A stretch of DNA of 16,114 nt from Candidatus Njordarchaeota archaeon. GTDB lineage: Archaea > Asgardarchaeota > Njordarchaeia > Njordarchaeales > JAHKLH01. This document shows, one piece after another, positions 15,953 through 16,114 of this stretch. The stretch covers positions 1 to 16,114 of the forward strand of contig JAHKLH010000018.1 in NCBI GenBank assembly GCA_029856635.1, read 5' to 3'. The position numbers and the translations under genes were made by a program. The notes beneath the pieces are model-generated. The model saw only the letters and a program-made list of their open reading frames with translations, did not search any database and was not told the DNA's origin. Within the stretch, counting starts at the first letter, position 1. Every line of letters begins with the position of its first letter.

Positions 15953-16113
15953 AGAAAAATGTATTTTTCTGCTAGAAAAGAATAAAATACAATGGTTGCA
16001 GCAAAATAAAAAGGACTAGAAATTATTATGTTAATCACGATAGAAGATGATTCTATTTCAAATAAAAGAGACCCAACCACTACGTAAGGAATCATAAGCA
16101 CGAATCCAAGTAA
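15949..16113 (-). CDS. C-terminal fragment of a membrane protein (5' end beyond right edge)
   Basis: The minus strand is open from the window edge for 54 codons to a TAA at 15949-15951. The residues are strongly hydrophobic: LLGFVLMIPYVVVGSLLF, a short polar ESSS turn, then IVINIIISSPFYFAATIVFY, ending AEKYIFL. That is two membrane-helix-like segments separated by a turn, as in the end of a polytopic membrane protein. It stops 16 nt from the convergent gene's stop, normal spacing here. An in-frame ATG lies at codon 7, but the hydrophobic helix starts before it, so a fragment of a longer gene is preferred. The family is unknown. Confidence 0.6.
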   Translation of the reverse strand, partial: LLGFVLMIPYVVVGSLLFEIESSSIVINIIISSPFYFAATIVFYSFLAEKYIFL

Positions 16114-16114
16114 A

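Noticed and set aside
15954..15969. Small palindrome GAAAAATGTATTTTTC as an operator
   Set aside because: It lies inside the end of the right-edge coding frame and next to the T-tracts, not near a start, so a role in termination or chance is more likely.
1..16114. CRISPR array, tRNA or rRNA genes, insertion sequences
   Set aside because: No regularly spaced repeats, cloverleaf-like sequence, transposase motif or terminal inverted repeats were noticed; coding sequence fills almost the whole window.

Overview
The window looks like an AT-rich archaeal genome segment, most plausibly from a DPANN-type lineage. The evidence is: TATA boxes placed for leaderless or nearly leaderless transcription with no good Shine-Dalgarno sites; heavy AGA and ATA codon use; a cadherin/Ig-like surface domain followed by a WxCSxWSEC cysteine module; and a CSDxIDNDGDGxIDYPNDPGC calcium-binding-type motif. 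The phylum cannot be fixed from the window.

Layout: (1) nt 2-967 (+) is the 3' part of a surface protein with one C-terminal membrane anchor; its frame is open to the left edge. (2) nt 964-14331 (+) overlaps it by 4 nt (ATGA) and encodes one uninterrupted 4455-residue protein that fills 83% of the window. (3) nt 14320-15201 (-) is a calcineurin-like metallophosphoesterase whose end overlaps the giant gene tail to tail by 12 nt. (4) nt 15202-15329 is a divergent promoter region. (5) nt 15330-15932 (+) is an unrecognised 200-residue protein. (6) nt 15949-16113 (-) is the C-terminal end of a hydrophobic membrane protein entering from the right edge; a short AT-rich hairpin with T-tracts lies between (5) and (6).

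The giant protein is the main object. In order it has: a signal peptide; a cysteine-rich ectodomain (about 27-469) with an EF-hand-like Asp loop; eight predicted membrane helices (470-721) whose loops follow the positive-inside rule; a beta-rich segment (about 895-1010); a very long, mostly helical, coiled-coil-rich arm (about 1125-2600) with cysteine clusters; a hydrophobic stretch (2730-2761) followed by basic residues; and then four enzyme-like modules. These are a SpoIIE/RsbU-type PPM phosphatase (2974-3196), an ADP-ribosyltransferase-like motif block (about 3490-3545), an HD phosphohydrolase with all expected metal ligands (3640-3802) and a poly(A)-polymerase/CCA-type nucleotidyltransferase (about 4018-4180).

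Working model (inference): the two-gene operon encodes a surface complex. The giant protein carries a huge outside arm and a C-terminal block of phosphoester and nucleotide enzymes. Those enzymes are either returned to the cytoplasm by the 2730-2761 segment (giant receptor) or delivered into another cell (contact effector). I know of no described system with this architecture.
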